Positions 7,025-13,869 of a stretch of 14,368 bases of DNA are shown piece after piece. This stretch comes from Chloroflexota bacterium (GTDB taxonomy: Bacteria; Chloroflexota; UBA6077), in assembly GCA_021845945.1 (NCBI GenBank), contig JAJZRD010000081.1, positions 1-14,368 of the forward strand. Reading direction: 5' to 3'. The translations under genes were made by a program, and so were the position numbers. Below the pieces are notes generated by a model that did no database searches, was not told where the DNA came from, and saw only the letters and a list, made by a program, of their open reading frames with translations. Each line of letters begins with the position of its first letter. Within the stretch, counting starts at the first letter, position 1.

Positions 7025-8581
7025 CTACCATGCAGGGGTTGCATCCGCTCGCTGATGGCTCTTGTCCAGGGACTGCGCTCCCAGGGCGTGGAGGAGAAGC
7101 TTTTCCTGGGTGGCTTCCTCTCTGCTCACCTCTGCGACCACCTTGCCGGATCTCATCACGAGGATTCGGTCGCTCAAACCGAGCACCTCAGGCATGTCGG
7201 AAGAGATCAGAAGGATGGCTGCCCCATCCTTGACCAGTTCGTTCATCAAGTTGTAGATCTCTACCTTGGCTCCCACGTCCACCCCGCGGGTGGGCTCGAC
7301 GAACATCAGGGTGTTCGTCTGCGTGCAGAGCCATTTGGCCAGAACCACCTTCTGCTGATTCCCACCGCTGAGGTAGCGCGTCAGCTTGGCGACGGTGGGA
7401 GTCGCAATGTCGAGCCGATCCTTGTAGCCCTCGGCGAGCTTCCGCTCTTTCCCCAGGTCCATCCACCCGAGATGGCTGAACCGGCGGAGGGACGAGAGAG
7501 TGATGTTCTCTTTGATGGGGAGCTTGAGCACCAGCCCCAGCTCCTTGCGATCTTCGGGCAGCAGCCCTATGCCGTGCTGGATGGCCACGGTGGGTGAGGA
7601 GACCTCCACCCGCTCGCCGCGAACGAAGATCTCTCCGCTCTCCAGCCGGCCCGCTCCAAAGATGGACTTGGCCAGCGGCACGCCGCCGGAGCCCACCAAT
7701 CCCGTGATGCCGAGGATCTCACCGGCGTGGAGAGAGAAACTGACGTCGGAGAACTGCCTACCCTTGGAGAGCCCCTCGACCCGCAGCACCTCCTCGCCAA
7801 CGGGCGCGGCCACCTTGGGGAACATCTCCTCCAGCTGGCGCCCCACCATCATCTCAACCACTTGATCCACGGTGGCTTCCGCTATGGGAAGGCTGCCTAT
7901 CCGCTGGCCGTCCCTCAGAACGGTAACCCTGTCGCCGATCTCGGCGGCCTCTTCCAGCCGATGGGAGATGTAGATGACGGCGACGCCCTGCTTCTTCAGG
8001 GTGTGGACGATCTTGAAGAGCCGTTCCGCCTCGTGGGCGGTGAGCGCCGCCGTGGGCTCGTCCATGATGAGGATGCGCGCGTCCTGGGAGAGGGCCTTGG
8101 CGATTTCCACCAACTGGCGGTGGGCCACGTTGAGGTTACCGACGATCTCGTGAGTGGAGATGTCGCTATCCAGCATCTCCAGCACCCGCTCGGTTTCGCG
8201 GTGGGCCTTTGCCCAGTCCACCCTCCCCAGCCCGGACAACGGAAGCCGGCCGAGGAACACGTTCTCGGCAACGCAGAGGGACGGGGCCAGGTTGAACTCC
8301 TGGTAGATGGTGGAGATGCCCAACAGGGTAGCCCGTTGGGGGCTGCTGATGTCAACGGGCCGGCCGCCCATCAGGATCTCGCCCTCGTCCGGGTGGTAGA
8401 CGCCGGAGATTATCTTGATGAGGGTAGATTTCCCGGCCCCGTTCTCGCCCAGCAGCATGTGTACTTCGCCGGCCTTCAGCTCGAAGTCCACGCCGCTAAG
8501 CGCGACGACGCCAGGAAAACGTTTGGCGATACCCTTGAGAGTGAGGATAGCCTGGTGGGCCTGATTGGCATCCGAGTTCAT
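7025..8581 (-). CDS. Sugar-type (CUT2) ABC transporter ATPase with two fused nucleotide-binding domains
   Basis: This 518-residue cytoplasmic ATPase is of the RbsA/MglA/XylG class. NBD1 has Walker A GENGAGKST at 45-53, YQEF Q-loop, Walker B ILIMDEP and H-loop ISHRLEE, but its signature is the degenerate LNVAHRQ. NBD2 has an intact signature LSGGNQQK but lacks the Walker A Lys (GLVGSGGVPLAKS), has Ser for the H-loop His (ISSDMPEV), and has Val428 where Walker B normally has Asp (LMFVEPTRG). One composite catalytic site is expected. NBD2 degeneration is usual for the class; the Walker B Val is less so. An upstream in-frame start at 8623 would add 14 residues, but the ATG at 8581 has GAGGA with good spacing. 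It is the first gene of the leftward operon, downstream of a good promoter and a FadR-like operator. Confidence 0.95.
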   Translation of the reverse strand: MNSDANQAHQAILTLKGIAKRFPGVVALSGVDFELKAGEVHMLLGENGAGKSTLIKIISGVYHPDEGEILMGGRPVDISSPQRATLLGISTIYQEFNLAPSLCVAENVFLGRLPLSGLGRVDWAKAHRETERVLEMLDSDISTHEIVGNLNVAHRQLVEIAKALSQDARILIMDEPTAALTAHEAERLFKIVHTLKKQGVAVIYISHRLEEAAEIGDRVTVLRDGQRIGSLPIAEATVDQVVEMMVGRQLEEMFPKVAAPVGEEVLRVEGLSKGRQFSDVSFSLHAGEILGITGLVGSGGVPLAKSIFGAGRLESGEIFVRGERVEVSSPTVAIQHGIGLLPEDRKELGLVLKLPIKENITLSSLRRFSHLGWMDLGKERKLAEGYKDRLDIATPTVAKLTRYLSGGNQQKVVLAKWLCTQTNTLMFVEPTRGVDVGAKVEIYNLMNELVKDGAAILLISSDMPEVLGLSDRILVMRSGKVVAEVSREEATQEKLLLHALGAQSLDKSHQRADATPAW

Positions 8582-8610
8582 CGTCGATCCTCGTCTATCA
8601 GCCGGGTAGA

Positions 8611-8623
8611 TTGGCCTGACCAT
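8611..8623. promoter_or_regulatory. FadR-like operator, ABC-operon side
   Basis: TTGGCCTGACCAT on the plus strand; the core TGGCCTGACCA differs from the perfect palindrome TGGTCNGACCA at one base. It lies about 20-30 nt downstream of the predicted start of the leftward transcript. Its twin at 8763-8775 matches it at 11 of 13 positions. The pattern fits the general FadR-subfamily site TNGTNNNACNA and the E. coli FadR core. The likely ligand is the GntR regulator encoded at 10986-11762. Confidence 0.6.
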
Positions 8624-8647
8624 CAGCCCTGCAGTCCAATTGGCGCG

Positions 8648-8677
8648 ATGGTATCACGCTCCAAAATCCCTTGTCAA
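8648..8677 (-). promoter_or_regulatory. Promoter of the leftward ABC operon
   Basis: On the minus strand a perfect -35 TTGACA (8677-8672) is followed after 18 bp by TACCAT (8653-8648), matching TATAAT at four positions. Transcription would start near 8641, within an 8-bp palindrome CCAATTGG (8636-8643), leaving a leader of about 60 nt before the ATPase gene. Confidence 0.65.
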
Positions 8678-8728
8678 CATCCCCTGCCCGGCGGTTCTCG
8701 GCCGTATTGAGCCGGATTCGACCCTCTC

Positions 8729-8757
8729 TTGCCAAGGTCTGGGTCCATCCTTATAAT
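8729..8757 (+). promoter_or_regulatory. Promoter of the amidase-MFS-GntR transcript
   Basis: TTGCCA (8729-8734) and a perfect TATAAT (8752-8757) are separated by exactly 17 bp, a textbook sigma-70 layout. The start would be near 8764, giving a leader of about 80 nt before the amidase ATG. The start site falls in the FadR-like operator. Confidence 0.75.
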
Positions 8758-8762
8758 GGCCG

Positions 8763-8775
8763 TTGGTCTGACCTT
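8763..8775. promoter_or_regulatory. FadR-like operator, amidase side
   Basis: TTGGTCTGACCTT contains the perfect inverted repeat GGTC-T-GACC and differs from TGGTCNGACCA by one end base. It covers the predicted start site 6 bp after the -10, a position suited to repression. Partly concentric outer arms TGGCC (8757-8761) and GGCCA (8778-8782) surround it. Its centre is 152 bp from that of the other operator. Confidence 0.65.
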
Positions 8776-8845
8776 CGGGCCATTGCCACCATTCCACGGG
8801 CGGCGCCGCCGCGCAAGGATGCCCAACGCCAACGGAGGAGATGCG

Positions 8846-9700
8846 ATGTCCGAGCCCAAACGGATTTCTCGCGACCAGAAGATCGCCACCTTCAGCCGCA
8901 CCAACCTGCCGGTGCTCGAGGTCGAGCCGGGGGAGGATGTGATCTTCGAGACCCCTAACGGCAGCCTCATCGCCACCGGTCCCATCCTCGTGAAGGGTGC
9001 GGAGCCCGGCGATGCCCTCGCAGTCCACGTCGGTGAGATGCGCTTCGAGAAGCAGGCCGAGATGCGCCTCCGCCCCGGCAAGGGCGTCTTTGGCGACTAT
9101 CTGGCCGAGAAGTACGAGACGGTGCAGCGACCTCACTTCCCCATCGTCGACGACAGGGTCATCTTCAACGACCAGATCTCCATCCCGCCCCAGTACATGG
9201 TGGGGCTGGTGGGCACGACCCCCAGCAACCAGGAGATCGCCGTCTCGTGGCCCGGCCGGCATGGCGGCAACCTGGACAACAAGCTGATAGCACCGGGCGC
9301 AACCCTTTACCTGCCCGTGTACCTACCTGGCGCCCTGGTCGCTGCCGGCGACCTGCACTTCGCCATGGGCGACGGGGAGATCATGCTGACCGCCATGGAG
9401 GTGACGGGGGAGGTCACCCTCCGGTTCGACCTGATCGAGGGGCGGCAGTTGAAATGGCCCATGGTCGAGACCGACAGGCTGGTCTGCACCATGGGGGTGG
9501 CCCGGACCCTGGATCAGGCGATGATGATCGCCCTGGAGGAGATGAAGGAGCTGCTGCAGCTCCGGGTTGGCCTAACCCTGGAGGATGCGGGCATGCTGAT
9601 GAGCGCCATGTGCGATCTGGCGATCTGCGAGGTGGTCAGCCCCCTGGTAGTCGTGCGAGCAACCATGGATAGAACCGTAGTCAAGGCCCTCCACGTCTAG
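8846..9700 (+). CDS. Acetamidase/formamidase-family amidohydrolase (short form)
   Basis: The FmdA/AmdA family hydrolyses formamide, acetamide and probably other small amides to carboxylate and ammonia. The 284-residue product shows the family core: TGPILVKGAEPGDALAVHV, then GRHGGNLDNK (Arg138-His139 to Asp144), then TLYLPVYLPGALVAAGDLHFAMGDGE (Asp169, His171, Asp176, Glu178), where the conserved acid/His residues of the active site lie. It is shorter than classic 400-residue formamidases and matches the roughly 300-residue bacterial subfamily. The frame is open from 8729, but the ATG at 8846 has GGAGGAG five bases upstream and is the clear start. It is first in a rightward transcript with an MFS transporter and a GntR regulator, divergent from the ABC operon. 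The amide it cleaves in this pathway is unknown. Confidence 0.9.
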   Translation: MSEPKRISRDQKIATFSRTNLPVLEVEPGEDVIFETPNGSLIATGPILVKGAEPGDALAVHVGEMRFEKQAEMRLRPGKGVFGDYLAEKYETVQRPHFPIVDDRVIFNDQISIPPQYMVGLVGTTPSNQEIAVSWPGRHGGNLDNKLIAPGATLYLPVYLPGALVAAGDLHFAMGDGEIMLTAMEVTGEVTLRFDLIEGRQLKWPMVETDRLVCTMGVARTLDQAMMIALEEMKELLQLRVGLTLEDAGMLMSAMCDLAICEVVSPLVVVRATMDRTVVKALHV

Positions 9701-9761
9701 TTGAGGCCTGGGCTTCCTCTCGTTGCCGCGGACTTCAGCCTCGCGGTTTGAGGTGAGTGAG

Positions 9762-10979
9762 GTGGTCGGGATCAAAGGCGAGCCAACTTCAACCCAAGAT
9801 GGCAACGGCGGCCTGCAGCTGTCCCTGGGCTATCTGGTCGCCCTTCAAGCCGGATTCTTGACCATGAACCTGGCCCCGGTGATCACGCTGGTCATCGGAG
9901 GGCTGGGGATCGACCGGTCTGCGGCCGGCACGATCCTGGTAGCCGGTGTCCTGTCCCACACCCTGGTGCAGCCGATGGCCGGCCAGGTTGTGGATAGCCT
10001 GGGGACCAAGCGGGCGCTGGCTCTGGGGGCTGTGGTAGGGGCGGCTTCCTGCCTGCTCACGGCGGTGGCCTTCTCGTTCGAAGGGCTGATCCTGGCCAGG
10101 CTGCTCACCGGCGTCAGCAGCGGCATCGCCTTCATAGCCGGCCTGAGCTTCGTGTCGAACCTGAGCGTCTCCACTCCTGCGGTCCGGCAGGGCGTTTTCG
10201 GCGCCTTCAACCACCTGGGCATCATGATCGCCATGTTCTCCGTGGCAGCGCTGGTAGTCTTCGCCGGATGGGCTCCGGCCTTCGTCATCATGGCCGCTGC
10301 CCTCCTTGCCGTGGCGCTGGTGCTGATGATCTTCATGAAAGACCCGGTCTATGGTACTATTCGACCTGCCCTGGGTTGGCGGGAGTTGGCGGCCGACGAT
10401 CGTCTGCGGAGCCTTGCCCTCGCCCACACCCTCGGTTATGGCGTGTACATGACCGTCATCCCCTGGACGGTGGACTACCTGGTCACCACCTTCGGCGGAG
10501 ACCTCGCGTCGGTGGCCTTCCTGTCCACCGCCATCACCATCGGTGCACTCCTTGCCCGAGTGAGTGGGGGCTACAGCGCAAGGATCTGGGGCGAGGGGCG
10601 CGTCGTCTCGCTCTCACTGGCCGGCACCTTCCTGCTGACCGGCGCCCTGGGCATCTCACACTGGATGTGGCTCTCGATACTCGCCCTGGTGGGTCTGGGG
10701 ATAACCTGCAACCTGCCTTTCGGGTCCATTTTCTCTCTCGCGAACTCCGAGTTCGGCAAGGGATTGGCCGGCAGGGCGATGTCGTTGGTCTCCCTGTCGG
10801 CCAATACGGGCGCGTTGCTGCTGCCGTTGATGGTGGGGCAGATTGCCACGGCCTCGGGCGGGTTCGCCCCGAGCTTCGCCGCCCTGGCTGCCATCGAGCT
10901 CTTGGTGACGATCTACATACTCTACTCCCCCAAACGGAGGGGTGTGATCCTGCGCAGGGCGCCGGGCCCTCGCCCCTAG
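9762..10979 (+). CDS. Major facilitator superfamily (MFS) transporter
   Basis: The 405-residue protein is strongly hydrophobic, with about twelve predicted membrane helices in two halves joined by a central polar loop near FMKDPVYGTIRPALGWRELAADDRLRS. The MFS motif-A loop between helices 2 and 3 is clear (GQVVDSLGTKRAL, about residues 73-85). The substrate cannot be assigned; the general look is of small-anion or organic-acid uptake carriers. A TTG at 9723 would extend it by 13 residues but has no ribosome site, while the GTG at 9762 follows GAGGTGAG by four bases. It is 61 bp after the amidase and 6 bp before the regulator gene, so probably co-transcribed. It gives the locus a second transport route beside the ABC system. 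Confidence 0.9.
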   Translation: MVGIKGEPTSTQDGNGGLQLSLGYLVALQAGFLTMNLAPVITLVIGGLGIDRSAAGTILVAGVLSHTLVQPMAGQVVDSLGTKRALALGAVVGAASCLLTAVAFSFEGLILARLLTGVSSGIAFIAGLSFVSNLSVSTPAVRQGVFGAFNHLGIMIAMFSVAALVVFAGWAPAFVIMAAALLAVALVLMIFMKDPVYGTIRPALGWRELAADDRLRSLALAHTLGYGVYMTVIPWTVDYLVTTFGGDLASVAFLSTAITIGALLARVSGGYSARIWGEGRVVSLSLAGTFLLTGALGISHWMWLSILALVGLGITCNLPFGSIFSLANSEFGKGLAGRAMSLVSLSANTGALLLPLMVGQIATASGGFAPSFAALAAIELLVTIYILYSPKRRGVILRRAPGPRP

Positions 10980-10985
10980 AACGGA

Positions 10986-11762
10986 ATGCCGACAATGAGG
11001 ATCGAGCCTGTCAAGAAAGCCCGAGTATTCGAGTCGATCGCCGATCAGATCCAGCGGCAGATTCTCGCCGGCGAGTTGAAGCCGGGCGACCGCCTCCCCA
11101 ACGAGCGGGACCTGGCGGTGCGCTTTGGCGTCAGCCGAGCCTCCGTTCGAGAGGCGCTCGCGGCACTCCAGCTGATGGGGCTGATCGAAAGCCGCGTCGG
11201 CGGGGGCACCTACGCCCGAAGGGACGTGTTGGAAGCCACAATCTCCCCTATCGCCAGGATCCTGGCCGCGGAGATCGACCAGGCGGGGGAACCGCTGGAG
11301 GTTCGGATGATCCTCGAGCCGCAGACGGCCTGGCTTGCCGCGGAGCGTGCGACCCCCGAAGACGTGAACGAGATCGAGCGCTGTCTGGAAGAGCAGCAGG
11401 CCAGGGTGGCGGCAGGGCAGATCACCGTGGAGCAGGACGAGGCGTTCCACCTGGCCGTGGCCAAGGCGACCAGGAACCGCGTGCTGGAGAGGCTGGTAGG
11501 CATGATTAACGACCTGATCAAGCCGAGCCGTCTAAGCCCGCCCAGGACCACCGAAGACTACATCCGCACCCTCCTGGGCCACAAGTCGATCCTCGAGGCC
11601 ATCCGGCGCAAGGACCCTCAGGCGGCCTTCGACTCGATGAAGGCGCATATCGACACCGTCCACCAGATCATAGCCCACCACATCGCCATGGAGGCGGGTG
11701 CCCCCGTGGCTCCCCTGCTCGACGGTCGGTCTGGATCCACACCACCGCGGGGCAGAGCGTAG
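10986..11762 (+). CDS. GntR-family transcriptional regulator, FadR subfamily (FCD domain)
   Basis: The 258-residue protein has an N-terminal winged helix-turn-helix at about residues 12-77, with the GntR signature GELKPGDRLPNERDLAVRFGVSRASVREAL and the wing LIESRVGGGTY. The all-helical C-terminal FCD domain covers about 100-230. Putative metal/effector ligands of this domain are present: Asp151 and His155 (DEAFH), His199 (GHKSIL) and His221 (MKAHI). Such regulators usually sense small carboxylates and repress catabolic genes. It begins 6 bp after the MFS stop (ATG 10986; an ATG at 10995 is also possible) and ends convergent with cinA. The twin FadR-like sites at 8611-8623 and 8763-8775 are its probable targets, which would make it autoregulatory through the amidase promoter. 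Confidence 0.93.
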   Translation: MPTMRIEPVKKARVFESIADQIQRQILAGELKPGDRLPNERDLAVRFGVSRASVREALAALQLMGLIESRVGGGTYARRDVLEATISPIARILAAEIDQAGEPLEVRMILEPQTAWLAAERATPEDVNEIERCLEEQQARVAAGQITVEQDEAFHLAVAKATRNRVLERLVGMINDLIKPSRLSPPRTTEDYIRTLLGHKSILEAIRRKDPQAAFDSMKAHIDTVHQIIAHHIAMEAGAPVAPLLDGRSGSTPPRGRA

Positions 11763-11797
11763 TGGGGTGGTCCACACCCGCATGCCTGCCCTGCCGA

Positions 11798-11819
11798 GGC
11801 CCCTCCGAACGGAGCGGCC
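11798..11819. terminator. Possible bidirectional terminator hairpin between convergent GntR and cinA genes
   Basis: GGCCCCTCCG (11798-11807) pairs with CGGAGCGGCC (11810-11819) at nine of ten positions, with one C-C mismatch and a very tight loop. It sits in the 74-bp gap between the two convergent stops. There is no U-tract either way, so this is tentative. Confidence 0.35.
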
Positions 11820-11836
11820 CGGAGACCCTCGAGACC

Positions 11837-12397
11837 CTATTTGACCCGCTCCAGCAGCAGCTCCAGCGCTGCCAGGACCGATCGGCGCTTGTTCGCGATC
11901 CGGTCGCCGGACCACAGGTAGCGCCGCACCTCCTGCACGTCCGGCGCAGCCACCGCGACGTACACCAGCCCCACCGGCTTCTCCGCCGAGCCTCCCGTGG
12001 GGCCGGCGATGCCGGTGATGCCCACCCCGATGTCGGTGCCCAGGGCCCGGCGCACCCCCTCGGCCATCTGCAGCGCCACCGGCTCGCTCACCGCCCCGCG
12101 GGTCGCCAGCAGCTGCGGGTCCACCCCCAGTAACTGCTCCTTCGCCCGGTTGGCGTAGGAAACGATCCCGCCCAGAAAGTAATCGGAGCTTCCCGCCACG
12201 TCGGTGATGGCATCGGCGAGCCCCCCTCCCGTGCAGGACTCGGCCGTGGCCAGGGTCAGGCCGAGTCCCCGCAGCCGTTCTCCCAACTCCTCGGCCCTGG
12301 ACAGGATCACGGGTTCGGGGGCCGGTTTTCGGTTGCCCGCTTTCTGATCTTCAGGCCTGAACGCTCGCCCCGCATTTCCTCTCCCATCATCATCCAT
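11837..12397 (-). CDS. pncC: CinA C-terminal-domain protein, nicotinamide-nucleotide amidase (PncC type)
   Basis: PncC deamidates NMN to nicotinic acid mononucleotide in NAD recycling. The protein (186 residues from this ATG) contains the CinA C-terminal domain with [10 protein letters not shown] (about 49-58, holding the proposed catalytic Ser), [26 protein letters not shown], and [19 protein letters not shown]. It lacks the N-terminal MoCF-like domain of full-length CinA, so it is the stand-alone form. The first 29 residues are low-quality, charged and outside the domain; a GTG at 12310 would give a typical 157-residue form, and the GTG at 12412 lies inside a repeat and is rejected. The ATG at 12397 has GAGG at a rather long spacing. 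It follows rimO on the same strand. In many genomes recA comes next, but here the catabolic block intervenes. Confidence 0.88.
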   Translation of the reverse strand: MDDDGRGNAGRAFRPEDQKAGNRKPAPEPVILSRAEELGERLRGLGLTLATAESCTGGGLADAITDVAGSSDYFLGGIVSYANRAKEQLLGVDPQLLATRGAVSEPVALQMAEGVRRALGTDIGVGITGIAGPTGGSAEKPVGLVYVAVAAPDVQEVRRYLWSGDRIANKRRSVLAALELLLERVK

Positions 12398-12405
12398 CGT
12401 TTCAG

Positions 12406-12438
12406 CCCTCACCCCGATCCTCTCCCGAGGGGAGAGGG
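12406..12438. repeat. C/T-rich dispersed-repeat-like element with hairpin, between rimO and cinA
   Basis: The plus strand reads CCCTCACCCCGATCC followed by a perfect 8-bp hairpin, CCTCTCCC (12419-12426) with GGGAGAGG (12430-12437) around GAG. Elements with this CCCTCACCCC...CTCTCCC-loop-GGGAGAGGG layout are, as I recall, frequent intergenic repeats in several bacterial phyla. It fills most of the gap between rimO and cinA and may act as an mRNA hairpin or weak terminator. Only one copy is in the window. Confidence 0.5.
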
Positions 12439-12467
12439 TAACGCAACCTCCCCCGTCACGCAGCTCG

Positions 12468-13862
12468 CTACCGCCTCGTCCGCGCGTCCCGCCGGCTCGG
12501 TGTCACCCCGTCGCCCCATCTCCCAGTCCCCCCGTCGGCGACTGCCTCGCCCACCAGGTCGTACTCCAGGGCCGAGGTAACCCGCACCTTGACGATCTCC
12601 CCCAACGTCGCCCGTCCCGAAAAGAAGACCAGCCCGTCCACCTCCGGGGCATCCCGGTAGCTGCGGCCTACCACGGTCGGGGTGCGGCCCCTGGAGCCCT
12701 CTTCGGTGCCCTCCACCAGGACCTCCAGCTCGCGCCCCACCATCTCCTGGTTTCGCTTCCGGGAGACCCTCTGGGCTACCTCCATCGCCTCGCGCCATCG
12801 CCGTAGCTTCACCCGATCGGTCACCTGGTTGGGCATCGCCGCTGCCGGCGTCCCCTCCTGGGGCGAATAGGCGAAGACGCCCACGTGGTCGAACCCGATC
12901 TCCTCGATGGATCGCAGCAGATGCCGGTGCTCCTCCTCGGTCTCTCCAGGGAAGCCGACGATGAAGGTAGTGCGGATGGCCACCTCGGGCATAGCATGGC
13001 GGATGGCATCCATCAGGTCGCGCACCTCACCGTGAGGCCTCCGCATCCGGCGGAGCATGTCGGGGTGAGTGTGCTGGAGCGGGATATCCACGTACCGGCA
13101 CAGCTGGGGCAGATCGGCCATGGCTCGCAACAGACTCGGGGTGATCCTCTGGGGGTAGAGGTAGAGCATCCTGAGCCACGGAAGCCCCGGGACGGCCTCC
13201 GCGATCCGGCGCAACAACCCCTCCAGGCCATCCTTTTCGCCTCTATCGAGGCCGTAGGCGGTGGTGTCCTGGCCCACCAGGATCACCTCCTTAACCCCGC
13301 CCGCCACCAGCTGTCGCACCTCCTCCACCACCTGCTCCGGGGGCTTACTCTGGTGGCCTCCCTTGATGGCGGGAATGGCACAGAAGGCGCAGCCGGCATC
13401 GCAGCCGTCCGAGATCTTCACGTAGGCGCTGCCGGCCCGGGCCACCCGCCGGGCGGCACCCAGTTGGAGCCGCTCATCCAGCAAGACGGAGACGCGGGCC
13501 TCCTCTCGCGAGCTTCTGCTGGAGACCAGGTCGGCCAGCCGGGTGATGTCGGGCCAGTTGCGACAGCCGATGATGGCGTCGATGCCCGGAAGCTGCTCGG
13601 TCAGCTTCTCCCCCTCCCGCTGCGCCAGGCACCCCGCCGCCACCAGGAGGCTCCCGGGCTTCCGCCGGGAAGCCACGCTCTTCAAGGTCTCCAGCGACTC
13701 CGCCTTGGCCGCGTCGATGAAGCCGCAGGTGTTGACGACGATCAAGTCGGCCTCATAAAGCTCGGGGACCGGGCTATGCCCGGCCTCCGTCAACAGCGTT
13801 TCCATTCCCTCGGAGTCCACTTCGTTCTTGGGACACCCGAGGGTGACTATGTGGAACTTCAT
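12468..13862 (-). CDS. rimO: RimO, ribosomal protein S12 (Asp) methylthiotransferase
   Basis: RimO is a radical-SAM enzyme with two [4Fe-4S] clusters that adds a methylthio group to a conserved Asp of ribosomal protein S12. In 464 residues it shows the N-terminal MTTase domain with cluster ligands Cys10, Cys46 and Cys78; the radical-SAM motif CxxxCxxC at Cys154, Cys158, Cys161 ([13 protein letters not shown]); the family stretch [11 protein letters not shown]; and a C-terminal TRAM domain ending near [11 protein letters not shown]. About 22 further residues ([10 protein letters not shown]... to RTRR) follow the normal end and are encoded by a G-rich repeat, probably neutral read-through into repeat DNA. 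The ATG at 13862 lies 7 bp after the RodZ-like stop, suggesting translational coupling; its own Shine-Dalgarno is weak. The IKGGHQSKP and CGFIDAAK motifs favour RimO over MiaB. Confidence 0.95.
   Translation of the reverse strand: MKFHIVTLGCPKNEVDSEGMETLLTEAGHSPVPELYEADLIVVNTCGFIDAAKAESLETLKSVASRRKPGSLLVAAGCLAQREGEKLTEQLPGIDAIIGCRNWPDITRLADLVSSRSSREEARVSVLLDERLQLGAARRVARAGSAYVKISDGCDAGCAFCAIPAIKGGHQSKPPEQVVEEVRQLVAGGVKEVILVGQDTTAYGLDRGEKDGLEGLLRRIAEAVPGLPWLRMLYLYPQRITPSLLRAMADLPQLCRYVDIPLQHTHPDMLRRMRRPHGEVRDLMDAIRHAMPEVAIRTTFIVGFPGETEEEHRHLLRSIEEIGFDHVGVFAYSPQEGTPAAAMPNQVTDRVKLRRWREAMEVAQRVSRKRNQEMVGRELEVLVEGTEEGSRGRTPTVVGRSYRDAPEVDGLVFFSGRATLGEIVKVRVTSALEYDLVGEAVADGGTGRWGDGVTPSRRDARTRR
12506..12533 (-). 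repeat. G-rich short repeat in the rimO 3' end, G-quadruplex capable
   Basis: On the minus (coding) strand four G-runs occur: six G (12533-12528), three G (12524-12522), four G (12517-12514) and four G (12509-12506), with loops of 3, 4 and 4 nt. This meets the usual G3+N1-7 quadruplex rule in both DNA and mRNA. The units GGGAGAT, GGGGCGAC, GGGGTGAC look like a degenerate 7-8 bp tandem repeat. It lies wholly inside rimO, in the codons of the extra C-terminal tail. Confidence 0.6.
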
Positions 13863-13869
13863 CTAATGG

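Noticed and set aside
8729..8845. Upstream extension of the amidase by 39 residues
   Set aside because: The segment contains the TTGCCA/TATAAT promoter and operator; the ATG at 8846 has an excellent Shine-Dalgarno.
10268..11509. Long plus-strand frame crossing the MFS-GntR boundary
   Set aside because: It overlaps two well-supported genes in another frame and has Arg/Gly-rich composition with no recognisable domain.
1342..11836. Calling the catabolic block a genomic island or transposon
   Set aside because: No integrase, transposase, tRNA target or flanking direct repeat could be found, so only its unusual position is reported.
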